DNA of 64,000 nt from an uncultured Lachnospiraceae bacterium (GCA_947630855.1 CANRJF010000003.1:1-64000), one strand, 5' to 3'. Shown: positions 42,515-49,885, counted from the first letter of the stretch. The notes: generated by a model not told the origin, from the sequence alone. Numbers and translations: made by a program.

Positions 42515-42595
42515 GGGAAACCATAGAGCAAAAGGCGGCTTTACCCTTCTTTGATGGAGTGATTTCTGAAATCCTCCAAACGAAAAGAAAGGAGG
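42515..42595 (+). promoter_or_regulatory. Toxin 5' leader with two-state Shine-Dalgarno masking, copy 2
   Basis: The hairpin GGAG-t-GATTT / AAATC-CTCC (42556-42577) holds CCTCC (42573-42577), which could instead pair with the ribosome site GGAGG (42591-42595). The 5' arm (42515-42549: GGGAAACCATAGAG, GGCGGCTTTACCCTTC) complements the 3' arm (42758-42786: GAGGGTAGAGCCG, CTATGGCTTTCCC). The hairpin sequence differs from copy 1 but the pairing logic is kept. Confidence 0.6.
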
Positions 42596-42603
42596 GTGAT
42601 AAG

Positions 42604-42699
42604 ATGAATGTTACATACCCTGATTTATTTCAGTTTTGTATATTTGTTGTTGCTCTTGTGGGATTATGCTATACAATCTTCAAGGGCAAAGGAAAATAG
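42604..42699 (+). CDS. Type I toxin, Hol_Tox-like 31-residue membrane peptide, copy 2
   Basis: A 31-residue peptide: MNVTYPDLFQF, a hydrophobic helix (CIFVVALVGLCYTIF) and a basic tail KGKGK. It shares TY-DL-Q, ALxGLCYTxFKGK and exact length with the peptide at 4049. AAAGGAGGG lies 8-10 nt before the ATG. Probably a membrane-acting toxin silenced by the antisense RNA from 42793. Confidence 0.72.
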   Translation: MNVTYPDLFQFCIFVVALVGLCYTIFKGKGK

Positions 42700-42793
42700 C
42701 CGCTGCTACTCCCAATAGCAACGGCTGACCTCATAAGAGGTTATGTACTGTTTATCGGAGGGTAGAGCCGTTTCTATGGCTTTCCCTTTTGCT
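42685..42793 (-). ncRNA. Antisense antitoxin RNA, copy 2
   Basis: A minus-strand promoter TTGCAA (42823-42828), 17 nt, TATATT (42800-42805) with TGC before it. The RNA would run through the toxin 3' UTR to the hairpin AGCCG-c-TGCTA / TAGCA-a-CGGCT (42698-42726), followed on that strand by ATTTTCCTTT. Compared with copy 1 the inner stem changed on both sides (CACTA/TAGTG to TGCTA/TAGCA), so the structure is conserved. Confidence 0.62.
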
Positions 42794-42851
42794 ATGTTCA
42801 ATATAGCATATCTTTTGGAGGTTTGCAAGAAGATTCTTTCTTCAATTATTA

Positions 42852-42880
42852 TTGAATTTTGCTTCAATGCATATTATTAT
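42852..42880 (+). promoter_or_regulatory. Promoter of RelB-type antitoxin gene
   Basis: TTGAAT (42852-42857), 17 nt, TATTAT (42875-42880), within inverted TCAATT/AATTGA arms (42842-42886). The homologous promoter sits before RHH2 at 47574-47602. Confidence 0.55.
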
Positions 42881-42903
42881 GAATTGAGAAAGGAAGTGAT
42901 AGC

Positions 42904-43179
42904 ATGGCTACGGTAAGCCTTCAATTTGATGATGAAATGAAAAAACGACTTGATGAGATGTGCGATGAAATGGGAATGAACCTTACCACCTTTTTTATGA
43001 TTTATGCAAAAAAAGCCCTGCGTGATCGGAGAATACCCTTTGAAATAACAGCCTCTATGGATTCTTTTTACTCTGATTCCAATATGGAATATTTGCGTCA
43101 AGCTGACAATCAGGTCCAAAACGGGCAAGTTGTGATAAAAACCATAGAGGAATTGGAGAGGGAAAACCAGAACCACTAA
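42904..43179 (+). CDS. RelB/DinJ-family type II antitoxin
   Basis: A 91-residue protein. An N-terminal ribbon-helix-helix (MATVSLQFDDEMKKRLDEMC, GMNLTTFFMIYAKKALRDR) is followed by IPFEITASMDSFYSDSNMEYL, typical of RelB/DinJ antitoxins, and a C-terminal toxin-binding tail. GAAAGGAAGTGAT precedes the ATG. The downstream toxin survives only as a C-terminal fragment, so this is an orphan antitoxin that may still bind DNA or protect against a homologous toxin elsewhere. Confidence 0.85.
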   Translation: MATVSLQFDDEMKKRLDEMCDEMGMNLTTFFMIYAKKALRDRRIPFEITASMDSFYSDSNMEYLRQADNQVQNGQVVIKTIEELERENQNH

Positions 43180-43298
43180 AAGGCATTCATAAGGGAAAAT
43201 GGAGCAGGCGAATCAATGATAAAGACAGGCTTGTCTACGAAGTCAATGAAGATGGCATTACTGTAAAACAGTGCAGGGGACATTATGATGACAAGTAA
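43173..43298 (+). pseudogene. Txe/YoeB toxin remnant (C-terminal half only)
   Basis: Forty-one codons in another frame overlap the last codons of the antitoxin gene. They read PLKGIHKGKWSRRINDKDRL, then VYEV and CRGHYDDK, matching the C-terminal half of Txe/YoeB mRNA interferases, including the Arg-rich active-site strand and the final His-Tyr. The N-terminal half (about 45 residues) is absent and no start remains. A deletion joined the antitoxin end to the middle of the toxin gene. Confidence 0.82.
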
Positions 43299-43305
43299 TA
43301 TTTAT

Positions 43306-43347
43306 GGCAGACGTACAGGTCTATCTTAGATGTGCATCTGCCGTTTT
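43306..43347 (+). terminator. Terminator after RelB/YoeB remnant
   Basis: GGCAGACGTACA (43306-43317) pairs with TGTGCATCTGCC (43331-43342), with one mismatch and one G-T pair, followed by GTTTT. Confidence 0.6.
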
Positions 43348-43361
43348 CATGATATCTGGCA

Positions 43362-43452
43362 GCGTATTTCAAAATTCTATATGTTTTTTTCTGGAAAAAT
43401 AGGTTGTTTGGATATGGTTTGAATTTTCATTGGGCCGGTGATTGTCACCGGC
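43362..43452 (+). pseudogene. Decayed duplicate of ligase-like gene 3' part plus its terminator
   Basis: 43362-43425 matches 41924-41988 of the ligase-like gene at most positions (ATATCTGGCnGCG, GAAAAATAnGnTGTTTGG, TATGGTTTGAATT versus TGTGGTTTGAATT). It then jumps to a near-exact copy of 42377-42420 (CATTGGGCCGGTGATTGTC and TGTCGTAAAA). The ligase frame is not open. This is a fossil of a segmental duplication with an internal deletion of about 390 bp. Confidence 0.7.
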
Positions 43453-43490
43453 TTTTACCATGTCGTAAAATCGGAAACATGTATTTTGTG

Positions 43491-43520
43491 TTGATTGTGG
43501 TTCACTGAACCAACTATAAT
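43491..43520 (+). promoter_or_regulatory. Promoter with GGTTCACTGAACC operator, copy B
   Basis: TTGATT (43491-43496), 18 nt, TATAAT (43515-43520). The spacer contains the perfect palindrome TGGTTCA-C-TGAACCA (43498-43512), identical to 39528-39542. It follows the duplicated terminator and points toward the large surface-protein gene at 44006. Confidence 0.75.
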
Positions 43521-43570
43521 AAATTATATATCTTTAAAAAAGATAATATTTATCACAAAGAGAAGGGCGA

Positions 43571-43630
43571 AAAAAGCATGAAGTATTAAAAAACGTGCCT
43601 GGAAGGGCAGGCTTGTGCCCTGCTTTTTTA
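43571..43630 (+). terminator. Leader terminator/attenuator before surface-protein gene
   Basis: AAAAAAGCA (43571-43579) pairs with TGCTTTTTT (43622-43630), with an inner stem GGGCA/TGCCC (43606-43621). It ends in six T residues about 100 nt after the operator promoter, so most transcripts should stop here. A three-codon ORF (ATG AAG TAT TAA, 43579-43590) overlaps the 5' arm. Confidence 0.5.
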
Positions 43631-43737
43631 ATGGAAATAAAAAATTTTCCATTTACTGCAACCTTTTTTCAAAAACCGCACTCTATATAAACAGAACCCT
43701 AAATATAAAGGAGACGGGGGAAGGGAGGCGATACGAA

Positions 43738-43794
43738 ATGGAGCAGATGGAAAATTTAGATGTAGAGATAAAAGAGGAATTAGAAGATATCTAA
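43738..43794 (+). CDS. Possible 18-residue acidic leader peptide
   Basis: This short ORF (MEQMENLDVEIKEELEDI) has a very purine-rich ribosome site (GGAGACGGGGGAAGGGAGG). The frame continues after the TAA as a basic stretch (VRRSIKIVRKMIHKLL) to about 43980, so it may be the start of a longer gene broken by a stop. The 375 bp between 43631 and 44005 hold nothing else I recognise. Confidence 0.3.
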   Translation: MEQMENLDVEIKEELEDI

Positions 43795-44005
43795 AATGTG
43801 CTGCAAATGCAGGAATTATTCCTGGAAAGGAATGAGGAGAAAGAGTCAGTAAGAAGAAGCATAAAGATTGTCCGCAAAATGATACATAAATTATTAGTGT
43901 ATGTATTTGGTAATTACAAACAACTAATTGTTGAAAAAAAGTTCCTGTGGATGTATAATAGCTATACTACTAGCAGTAGCAAAAAAATACTAAGAGGTGA
44001 TGGTT

Positions 44006-47000
44006 ATGAAAAAGGGAAAAGGATTTTTATTATTAGCAATGCTGCTTTTTATTATGTCGTGTATGCTTCTGCCGGAAACGACAGCGGCAGAGCAGGTTAG
44101 ACCGGAGGCAGAAAAAGCAGAAGAAACAAAAGAAGAATCAGACGGGCAGTCGCAGCAGACGGCGGGAGAAACCGAAGAAGAACAGACGGACTTAATAACA
44201 GTGGAGGCAGAAATCCAGGGTGCATACCAGTTTGGTGATATGCCTTCTTCGGCAGAGAACGAGATTGCCTTTTTTTCTATGGATCAGCCGGATGAAGAAA
44301 AAGAAGAGGCAGCAAAGGAGTTTATTTATCGGTCGTTGATGAAGGGGGAGAAAGGTGTTGATATTTCCGATTATGACATACCGGTCAGCAGGTTAAATGG
44401 CATGCTTGCCAGCCTTTTAAATGAGCATGCGGATCTTTATTTTGTTAGTCAAAGATATTCATATAGTTGTGTTGATATCGACAGTAGTGTAGACAGTAGT
44501 GTATATATACTGATATTTACTTTCGTGGAGACTGATGGTGAGGCGTTTTACAAGGAAACCAGGGCAGCTCTTTCGGTTGTGAAAGAAGGCATGAGCGATT
44601 TGCAGAAAGTAATAGCGCTGCATGACTATCTGGCGATAAATTGTGAATATGATAAGGAAAATTATGATAATCATACTATTCCGGACGAGTCTTATTCGGC
44701 ATATGGCGTGCTGGTCAATCATACAGGCGTGTGCAATGGATACGCGCTAGCATACGGTTATTTGCTGGAACAGGTGGGGATTAGAAGCTTTAAGGTCAGA
44801 AGCGCTGCAATGAATCATGCCTGGAATCTGGTTGAACTGGACGGTTCCTATTATCATGTGGATGTGACATGGGATGATCCCACATGGGATCTTGTTGGCA
44901 GGGCCAGACATCAATATATGCTAAAAAGTGATAATGCCCTTGCTGGCCATTACGATTGGGAAGTTTCGGGTGAGGGTTATTCTGCTGCCAATACAAAATA
45001 TGACAATGTGTTTTGGAATGATGTAGATTCCCCCTTGGTATTGGACGGAGAGCAGTGGAACGATTGTTATTATATTATATTTGACAGTAGGAGCAAAACT
45101 GGAAAAATAAAAAAGACCTCTTTATCAACTCTGTCGGATGCAGGAACTGAGATTGCCGATATCGGCAGGTGGGAAAACAAAAATTGGTATTGGGGGAAGG
45201 CTTATTCCGGGCTTTCCCTGTATCAGAATCGTTTGTATTATAATGATACTTCTTCTATATGCAGTATCGCAAAAGACGGGACGGATAAACGAGTGGAATT
45301 TGAGGCGGATACCACCAGCGGCTATATATATGGAAGTGCCTTTTGCCAGGGGAAAGTGTGCTATTCTCTGCATACGACGCCGAATTTCACAGGAAAGGAA
45401 ACGGTTTTAACGGCGGATATTGCCATTAAAGAGGAAGAGCCAACTGAGTTTCCGGTTAAAAAGGTTCTCTTAAGTGAGGATGAACTGGTGCTGTTAGAAG
45501 GAGAAACGGCAGTGTTGCAGGCTTCTCTTGCTCCGGCTTATACAACAGTAACAGATTCCGATATTTCATGGGAAAGCAGCAACCCTTCTGTTGCCACAGT
45601 ACAAAATGGCACAGTAACTGCTGTTTCGGCAGGGCAGTGTACGATTACGGCAACAGCAGGAGGGAAGCAGGGAACTTGTGAACTTAAAGTCTATGCTGGT
45701 CATCATCAGGGTGATATTGCGTCAGGCCGTGATGGAAGAATTGTCTGGAGAATTGATGCAAACGGAACGCTGATACTGGAAGGAACGGGAGATTTCCAGG
45801 AAAAAAGAACTGAAAGGCCTTGGAGTTGGGATTATAAGGAAAAAATCAAAGCTGCCAAAATCAATGTATCAAAGATAACAGATGTTTCTTATTTATTATA
45901 TGGATGTTCAAATTTGGAGAGTATTGAAATTAGCGGATTCGATACAAGCAGAGTAACAGATATGTCGTTTATGTTTACCGGGTGCAGCAGCCTGTCAGAT
46001 TTGGATTTGAGCGGTCTTGATACTGTCAATGTAACAAATATGTCGAGTATGTTTAGTGGATGTAGCAGCTTGACGAATTTGGATGTCAGTGGATTTGACA
46101 CAAGCAGAGTAACAGATATGTCGTTTATGTTTAGTGGATGTAGCAGTTTGACAAACTTGGATCTTAGTAGTTTTGATACAAGCAGCTTGGTGTATACGTA
46201 TAATATGTTTTATTTTTCTTTTAATTTGAAGAATTTGGATCTTAGCAGATTTGATACAAGCAACGTAATAGATATGGAGTATATGTCACGTATGCTTGTT
46301 GGTTGTTTAGATCTTGAGGAAGTTAGGTTTCCAGCCAATCTTGCGAAGGCTATTGCTCTCCCGCAACAGGAAGGCAATCATTGGGAGGATGAAAATGGGG
46401 AAATCAGAAGCGAAGCTGTAAAGGGATTACCGTCTGCAATGACATATTACAGCGTAGCAGATGGGGAGCAAAATCCGTCAGGCGGTGGTAATGAAGGACA
46501 AAATCCGTCAGGTGATGGTAATGAAGGACAAGCACCGTCAGAAGGCAGCGAAACGCCCAACCCATCGGGGGGTGGAGAAGGACAAAGCCCATCTGAAGGG
46601 AACGGGGAACAGGATTCTTCTAATCCGAATCAGGGCAACACTGATCAAAAACCAGATACGTCCACTACGCCAACTGAAACGTCAGGAAGTGATTCTGTGA
46701 CAAGCGTGAATTTGAATAAAACAAGCGTAACACTTCTGAGAGGAAAAACAATTTTATTGACAGCAGCCGTTGAACCGAACAATGCAATAGACAAAACTGT
46801 GAAATGGTCAACTTCTGATAATAAGGTTGCAACCGTTACAAATAATGGCAACGTCGAAGCAATTGGTATGGGGGAAGCGACTATCACTGCGCAGGCAGGC
46901 GGCAAGACAGCAACATGCAAGGTGACAGTACCTGAAGTAAAGCTGACAGCCACATCTGCTCCATTGCAAGTGAAAAGTTCTACAACAGCAATTAAAGTTG

Positions 47001-47422
47001 ACGAGAAGTATCCTTTCAACGATAAAGTGAAATCCTGGGAATCTTCCAACAAAAAGGTGGCTGCGGTTAATAAAAACGGTAAGATTACTGCGAAGAAAAA
47101 AGGAACAGCTAAAATTACAGTTACTATGGAGAGTGGCGCTACGGCAACATGTAAGATTACAGTCCAGACCAAGAAAGTAACCACTAAGAAGCTTAAGATG
47201 AGCCAGAAGAAGATTATTTTAAATAAAGGCAAGAGCCAGAAACTTGAAGTAACCAGAAATCCAATCACTGCAACAGAGAAGATTACCTGGAGCAGCAGTA
47301 AGCAGTCAGTAGTTACCGTTAACAAAAACGGCAAAGTAAAAGCAAAGAAAAAAGGAACGGCTACAATCACTGCCAAGACATCAAATGGCAAAAAGGCTAC
47401 CTGTAAGATTACTGTAAAATAG
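44006..47422 (+). CDS. Large secreted multidomain surface protein: transglutaminase-like, BspA/DUF285 repeats, Big_2
   Basis: A 1138-residue protein. Start 44006 is set by AAGAGGTGAT. The signal peptide (FLLLAMLLFIMSCMLLPETTA) could also be a lipobox ending at Cys. After an acidic linker comes a transglutaminase/protease-like domain (about 195-300) with Cys243 in GVCNGYA, His271 in NHAWN and Asp286 in HVDVTWDD. A Big_2 domain (about 480-565), four or five BspA/DUF285 repeats (FDTSRVTDMSFMF-GCSSL), a Gly/Pro/Ser-rich linker and three C-terminal Big_2 domains follow. No LPxTG. A likely surface enzyme or adhesin. Confidence 0.85.
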   Translation: MKKGKGFLLLAMLLFIMSCMLLPETTAAEQVRPEAEKAEETKEESDGQSQQTAGETEEEQTDLITVEAEIQGAYQFGDMPSSAENEIAFFSMDQPDEEKEEAAKEFIYRSLMKGEKGVDISDYDIPVSRLNGMLASLLNEHADLYFVSQRYSYSCVDIDSSVDSSVYILIFTFVETDGEAFYKETRAALSVVKEGMSDLQKVIALHDYLAINCEYDKENYDNHTIPDESYSAYGVLVNHTGVCNGYALAYGYLLEQVGIRSFKVRSAAMNHAWNLVELDGSYYHVDVTWDDPTWDLVGRARHQYMLKSDNALAGHYDWEVSGEGYSAANTKYDNVFWNDVDSPLVLDGEQWNDCYYIIFDSRSKTGKIKKTSLSTLSDAGTEIADIGRWENKNWYWGKAYSGLSLYQNRLYYNDTSSICSIAKDGTDKRVEFEADTTSGYIYGSAFCQGKVCYSLHTTPNFTGKETVLTADIAIKEEEPTEFPVKKVLLSEDELVLLEGETAVLQASLAPAYTTVTDSDISWESSNPSVATVQNGTVTAVSAGQCTITATAGGKQGTCELKVYAGHHQGDIASGRDGRIVWRIDANGTLILEGTGDFQEKRTERPWSWDYKEKIKAAKINVSKITDVSYLLYGCSNLESIEISGFDTSRVTDMSFMFTGCSSLSDLDLSGLDTVNVTNMSSMFSGCSSLTNLDVSGFDTSRVTDMSFMFSGCSSLTNLDLSSFDTSSLVYTYNMFYFSFNLKNLDLSRFDTSNVIDMEYMSRMLVGCLDLEEVRFPANLAKAIALPQQEGNHWEDENGEIRSEAVKGLPSAMTYYSVADGEQNPSGGGNEGQNPSGDGNEGQAPSEGSETPNPSGGGEGQSPSEGNGEQDSSNPNQGNTDQKPDTSTTPTETSGSDSVTSVNLNKTSVTLLRGKTILLTAAVEPNNAIDKTVKWSTSDNKVATVTNNGNVEAIGMGEATITAQAGGKTATCKVTVPEVKLTATSAPLQVKSSTTAIKVDEKYPFNDKVKSWESSNKKVAAVNKNGKITAKKKGTAKITVTMESGATATCKITVQTKKVTTKKLKMSQKKIILNKGKSQKLEVTRNPITATEKITWSSSKQSVVTVNKNGKVKAKKKGTATITAKTSNGKKATCKITVK

Positions 47423-47515
47423 CCGCCACTATTTGATAGCAACTGCTGACTTCATAAGGGGATAAGTTGTATTTTACGGAGGGTAGAGCCGCTTCTGTGG
47501 CTTTGCCCTTTTGTT
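47408..47515 (-). ncRNA. Orphan antitoxin RNA remnant, copy 3
   Basis: From the stop codon of the surface-protein gene onward the sequence matches the 3' part of the type I loci: AAAATAGCCGCCACTA, GGAGGGTAGAGCCG, TTCTGTGGCTTTGCCC, and TGCTATATT on the minus strand (-10 at 47522-47527). No toxin ORF precedes it. The -35 has changed to CTACAA (47545-47550) and the terminator hairpin pairs poorly (AGCCG versus CTGCT), so it is probably decaying, though a weak RNA is possible. Confidence 0.55.
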
Positions 47516-47573
47516 ATGTTCAATATAGCATATCTTTTGAAGGCTTGTAGGAAGATTTTTTCCTCAATTATTA

Positions 47574-47602
47574 TTGCATTTTGATTTCATTCATATTATC
47601 AT
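47574..47602 (+). promoter_or_regulatory. Promoter of RHH2 gene
   Basis: TTGCAT (47574-47579), 17 nt, TATCAT (47597-47602). It is homologous to the RelB promoter at 42852-42880, and the DNA from the antitoxin promoter through this point is a duplicate of 42790-42895. Confidence 0.5.
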
Positions 47603-47678
47603 CAATTGAAAAAGGAAGCAGACATGTCATAATTATATGAATAGCGGTTTATGAACTAATTTGAAGGGAGGGAAAAAC

Positions 47679-47858
47679 ATGGCTGCAAGTCTGAAACGCT
47701 ATTCTGTTTACGTGTCTGATGCTATGAAAGAAGAATTGGATACTTTAAAATCAACTCAATATGCAAAAGCAACAGCAAACAGTATGCTCTGCGATTTAAT
47801 TCTTTTGGGTTTAAATTCCGTGGAACACAAGGACAGTGTTAGAGAAGATGGAAAGTGA
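47679..47858 (+). CDS. Ribbon-helix-helix protein RHH2, paralogue of RHH1
   Basis: A 59-residue protein from the ATG at 47679 (GAAGGGAGGG upstream; the frame opens at a TTG at 47661). It has SLKRYSVYVSDAMKEELDTL and NSMLCDLILLGLNSVE, aligning end to end with the protein at 39605. A related half-site pattern (GGTTTATGAACT, 47646-47657) lies just upstream. It probably binds DNA as a dimer; targets may include the palindromes at 39528 and 43498. Confidence 0.7.
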   Translation: MAASLKRYSVYVSDAMKEELDTLKSTQYAKATANSMLCDLILLGLNSVEHKDSVREDGK

Positions 47859-47864
47859 GTTTAT

Positions 47865-47885
47865 AGTGGTGGGCTTGCCACCACT
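47865..47885 (+). terminator. Hairpin after RHH2 gene
   Basis: AGTGGTGG (47865-47872), 5-nt loop, CCACCACT (47878-47885), then TGTAAAAA. A stable stem but a weak T-run. Confidence 0.5.
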
Positions 47886-47972
47886 TGTAAAAACAGCGCT
47901 GTCTTTGCTTACTGGCGTGTAGTAATCCTGTGAGCAGAAATTCATCCAGACTAATATGTAGGAGGTAAAAGC

Positions 47973-48950
47973 ATGTTCATTGCAGATTTGCACTGCGACA
48001 CATTGTCGGCATTGTACACAAAGGAGAGACAGGGGGAAGCCGTAAGCCTGATGAAAAATGACCTTCGGCTTGATATCCAAAAAATGAACAAAGGAAAGTA
48101 TCTTTTACAGAATTTTGCAGTATATGTGGACTGGGGGGAGGAAGAAAACCCCTATGCATGCGCCAAAGAACAGATACGTCTGTTTATGGAACAGATGAAG
48201 CAGCATGGCGGCAGCATTGGTCAGGCACGCACATTCCGGGAGATGGAGGAAAACCGAAAAGCAGGACGGATAACGGCTGTGCTTACATTGGAGGAAGGGG
48301 AAATCTGCCAGGGAAGCCTGGAAAAACTAAAAGAACTGTATGATGCAGGGGCACGGATGATGACCCTGACCTGGAATTATGAAAATACTTATGGTTCACC
48401 GGCGGTCTTAGACGAGAGAAAAATATGCGCAAGAGAACACAAAGGATTGACAGAAACAGGTATTGCCTTTCTGGAAAGGATGGAGCAGTTAGGCATGATT
48501 GTAGATGTTTCCCACCTTTCGGACGAAGGTATTGCGGATGTGCTTAAAATTACGAAAAAACCCATTGCAGCCAGCCATTCCAATGCCAGAAGCCTTTGTC
48601 CTCACCCAAGAAATTTAACGGATGGGCAGATTTGCAGTATAGCGGAGCGGGGCGGCATTATCGGTGTCAATTATTATGGAAAATTTCTTGCAGATAAGCA
48701 GGAGAAGGGTGTATATTTCAGCAAAATAGAAGATATTGTAAGGCATATTTCCTACATCGCAGACTTAGGGGGAATAAGCTGCGTGGGGCTTGGCTCTGAT
48801 TTTGACGGCACAAACGATAATCCGGATTTAAAAGATGCATCATATATGGAATATCTTGCCTGTGCATTGAAAAAACAGGGATTTAAAAGCAGTGAAATAG
48901 AAGCAGTCTGCTATAAAAATGTGTGGAATTTTTATAAAGAAATGTTATAA
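47973..48950 (+). CDS. Membrane-dipeptidase-family (M19) metallopeptidase
   Basis: A 325-residue zinc amidohydrolase-fold enzyme. Metal ligands are in ADLHCDTLSALY (His-x-Asp near residue 6), the TLEEGE segment, VDVSHLSD and AASHSNARSLC, with GLGSDFDGT near 270. The family cleaves dipeptides, including some with D-amino acids. No signal peptide is present, so it is cytoplasmic. GGAGG precedes the ATG. The NlpC/P60 gene follows 44 bp later, which suggests joint use in wall-peptide turnover. Confidence 0.9.
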   Translation: MFIADLHCDTLSALYTKERQGEAVSLMKNDLRLDIQKMNKGKYLLQNFAVYVDWGEEENPYACAKEQIRLFMEQMKQHGGSIGQARTFREMEENRKAGRITAVLTLEEGEICQGSLEKLKELYDAGARMMTLTWNYENTYGSPAVLDERKICAREHKGLTETGIAFLERMEQLGMIVDVSHLSDEGIADVLKITKKPIAASHSNARSLCPHPRNLTDGQICSIAERGGIIGVNYYGKFLADKQEKGVYFSKIEDIVRHISYIADLGGISCVGLGSDFDGTNDNPDLKDASYMEYLACALKKQGFKSSEIEAVCYKNVWNFYKEML

Positions 48951-48994
48951 TCCTGATTTTTTGCATATACATAAAGAAAACGCAAGGAAACCGG

Positions 48995-49885
48995 ATGAGA
49001 ATCGGTATTGTAAATAAGCCGTCGGTTTTTCTTTATGAAAAAGATGGCAAAACTCCCACGGACCAGTTATTTATGGGTTGGGCAGTAGGCATTTTGGGGG
49101 AATTTGGAAAGTATTATCAGATAGTAACCCATTATGGTTATCCTGGGTTCATTAAAAAAGAAAATGTGAAAATCACGGTGGAAGAAAAAATACAGCAAAG
49201 AGACGGCTTGGGAGAAGTATGGATTGTGTCGGCCCCTTTTGCAGATGTGCTTTTGGAACCTAAAGTACAGGGGGAGAGGCTTGTTACACTGGAAAAGGGA
49301 AGTTTTGTAGAATGTTTGGAAATGCCGGAGAGGGAAGAAAAAACAGGCGGCGGGGAACATGGTTTTGTAAAAATCCGTATGGCATCAGGAGCGGCAGGCT
49401 ATGTACCCTGTATTGCACTTACCAGGCGTTTGGATAATGACAGATATCTTTATTCCCACAGACAGCGGAATTATTTTTGTAATCAGGGAAGTTTTTGTGA
49501 GCAGGAATTTCGGGATAAAGCGGCTGCCTATGCCTGGAGTTATCTTGGCACACCCTATCGCTGGGCAGGGAAGAGCGGACAGGGGATAGATTGTTCCGGG
49601 ATGGTTTTTATGTGCTATCTTTTCTGCGGATGTTTAATTTACCGGGATGCAAAAATCCATCCGGGGTATTCCGTAAAAAGCATTTCGTATGATAAGGCAA
49701 AAAAAGGGGATTTGCTGTATTTCCCGGGGCATATCGCAATGTATATCGGGGAAGGCAGGTATATTCATGCTACGGGGAATGCAGACAGTTTTTCCTGTGT
49801 GATAAATAGTCTTCGGGAGGAAGATAATTTGTATCGGGAGGATTTGTCAAAAAGTCTGTATGCCATAGGAAGCATTTTTAAATAA
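48995..49885 (+). CDS. NlpC/P60 (C40) peptidoglycan endopeptidase with SH3-like domains
   Basis: A 296-residue protein. Two SH3-like regions (about 1-60 and 65-145; VNKPSVFLYEKDG, GFVKIRMASGAAGYVP) precede a C40 domain at about 165-296 with catalytic Cys in GIDCSGMVFM, His in GHIAMYIGEG and a third residue in IHATGNAD. It should cut gamma-D-glutamyl-diamino-acid bonds. It lacks a signal peptide, like the cytosolic recycling enzyme YkfC, and pairs logically with the dipeptidase upstream. Confidence 0.9.
   Translation: MRIGIVNKPSVFLYEKDGKTPTDQLFMGWAVGILGEFGKYYQIVTHYGYPGFIKKENVKITVEEKIQQRDGLGEVWIVSAPFADVLLEPKVQGERLVTLEKGSFVECLEMPEREEKTGGGEHGFVKIRMASGAAGYVPCIALTRRLDNDRYLYSHRQRNYFCNQGSFCEQEFRDKAAAYAWSYLGTPYRWAGKSGQGIDCSGMVFMCYLFCGCLIYRDAKIHPGYSVKSISYDKAKKGDLLYFPGHIAMYIGEGRYIHATGNADSFSCVINSLREEDNLYREDLSKSLYAIGSIFK

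Noticed and set aside
43798-44100. 100-codon GTG-started frame overlapping the surface-protein start
   Set aside because: Its last third is the surface gene read in the wrong frame; only the part before about 43980 could belong to a broken gene, noted with the 18-codon ORF.
45889-46280. Possible CRISPR-like direct repeats
   Set aside because: The repeats are in-frame BspA/DUF285 protein repeats of a continuous ORF, with no unique spacers.
46645-47442. 265-codon minus-strand frame opposite the surface-protein C-terminus
   Set aside because: It is the antisense shadow of Big_2 repeats: Val/Phe/Leu-rich low complexity, no ribosome site, no family resemblance.
47886-47972. Riboswitch before the dipeptidase gene
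   Set aside because: Short leader without a recognisable aptamer core or terminator pairing.
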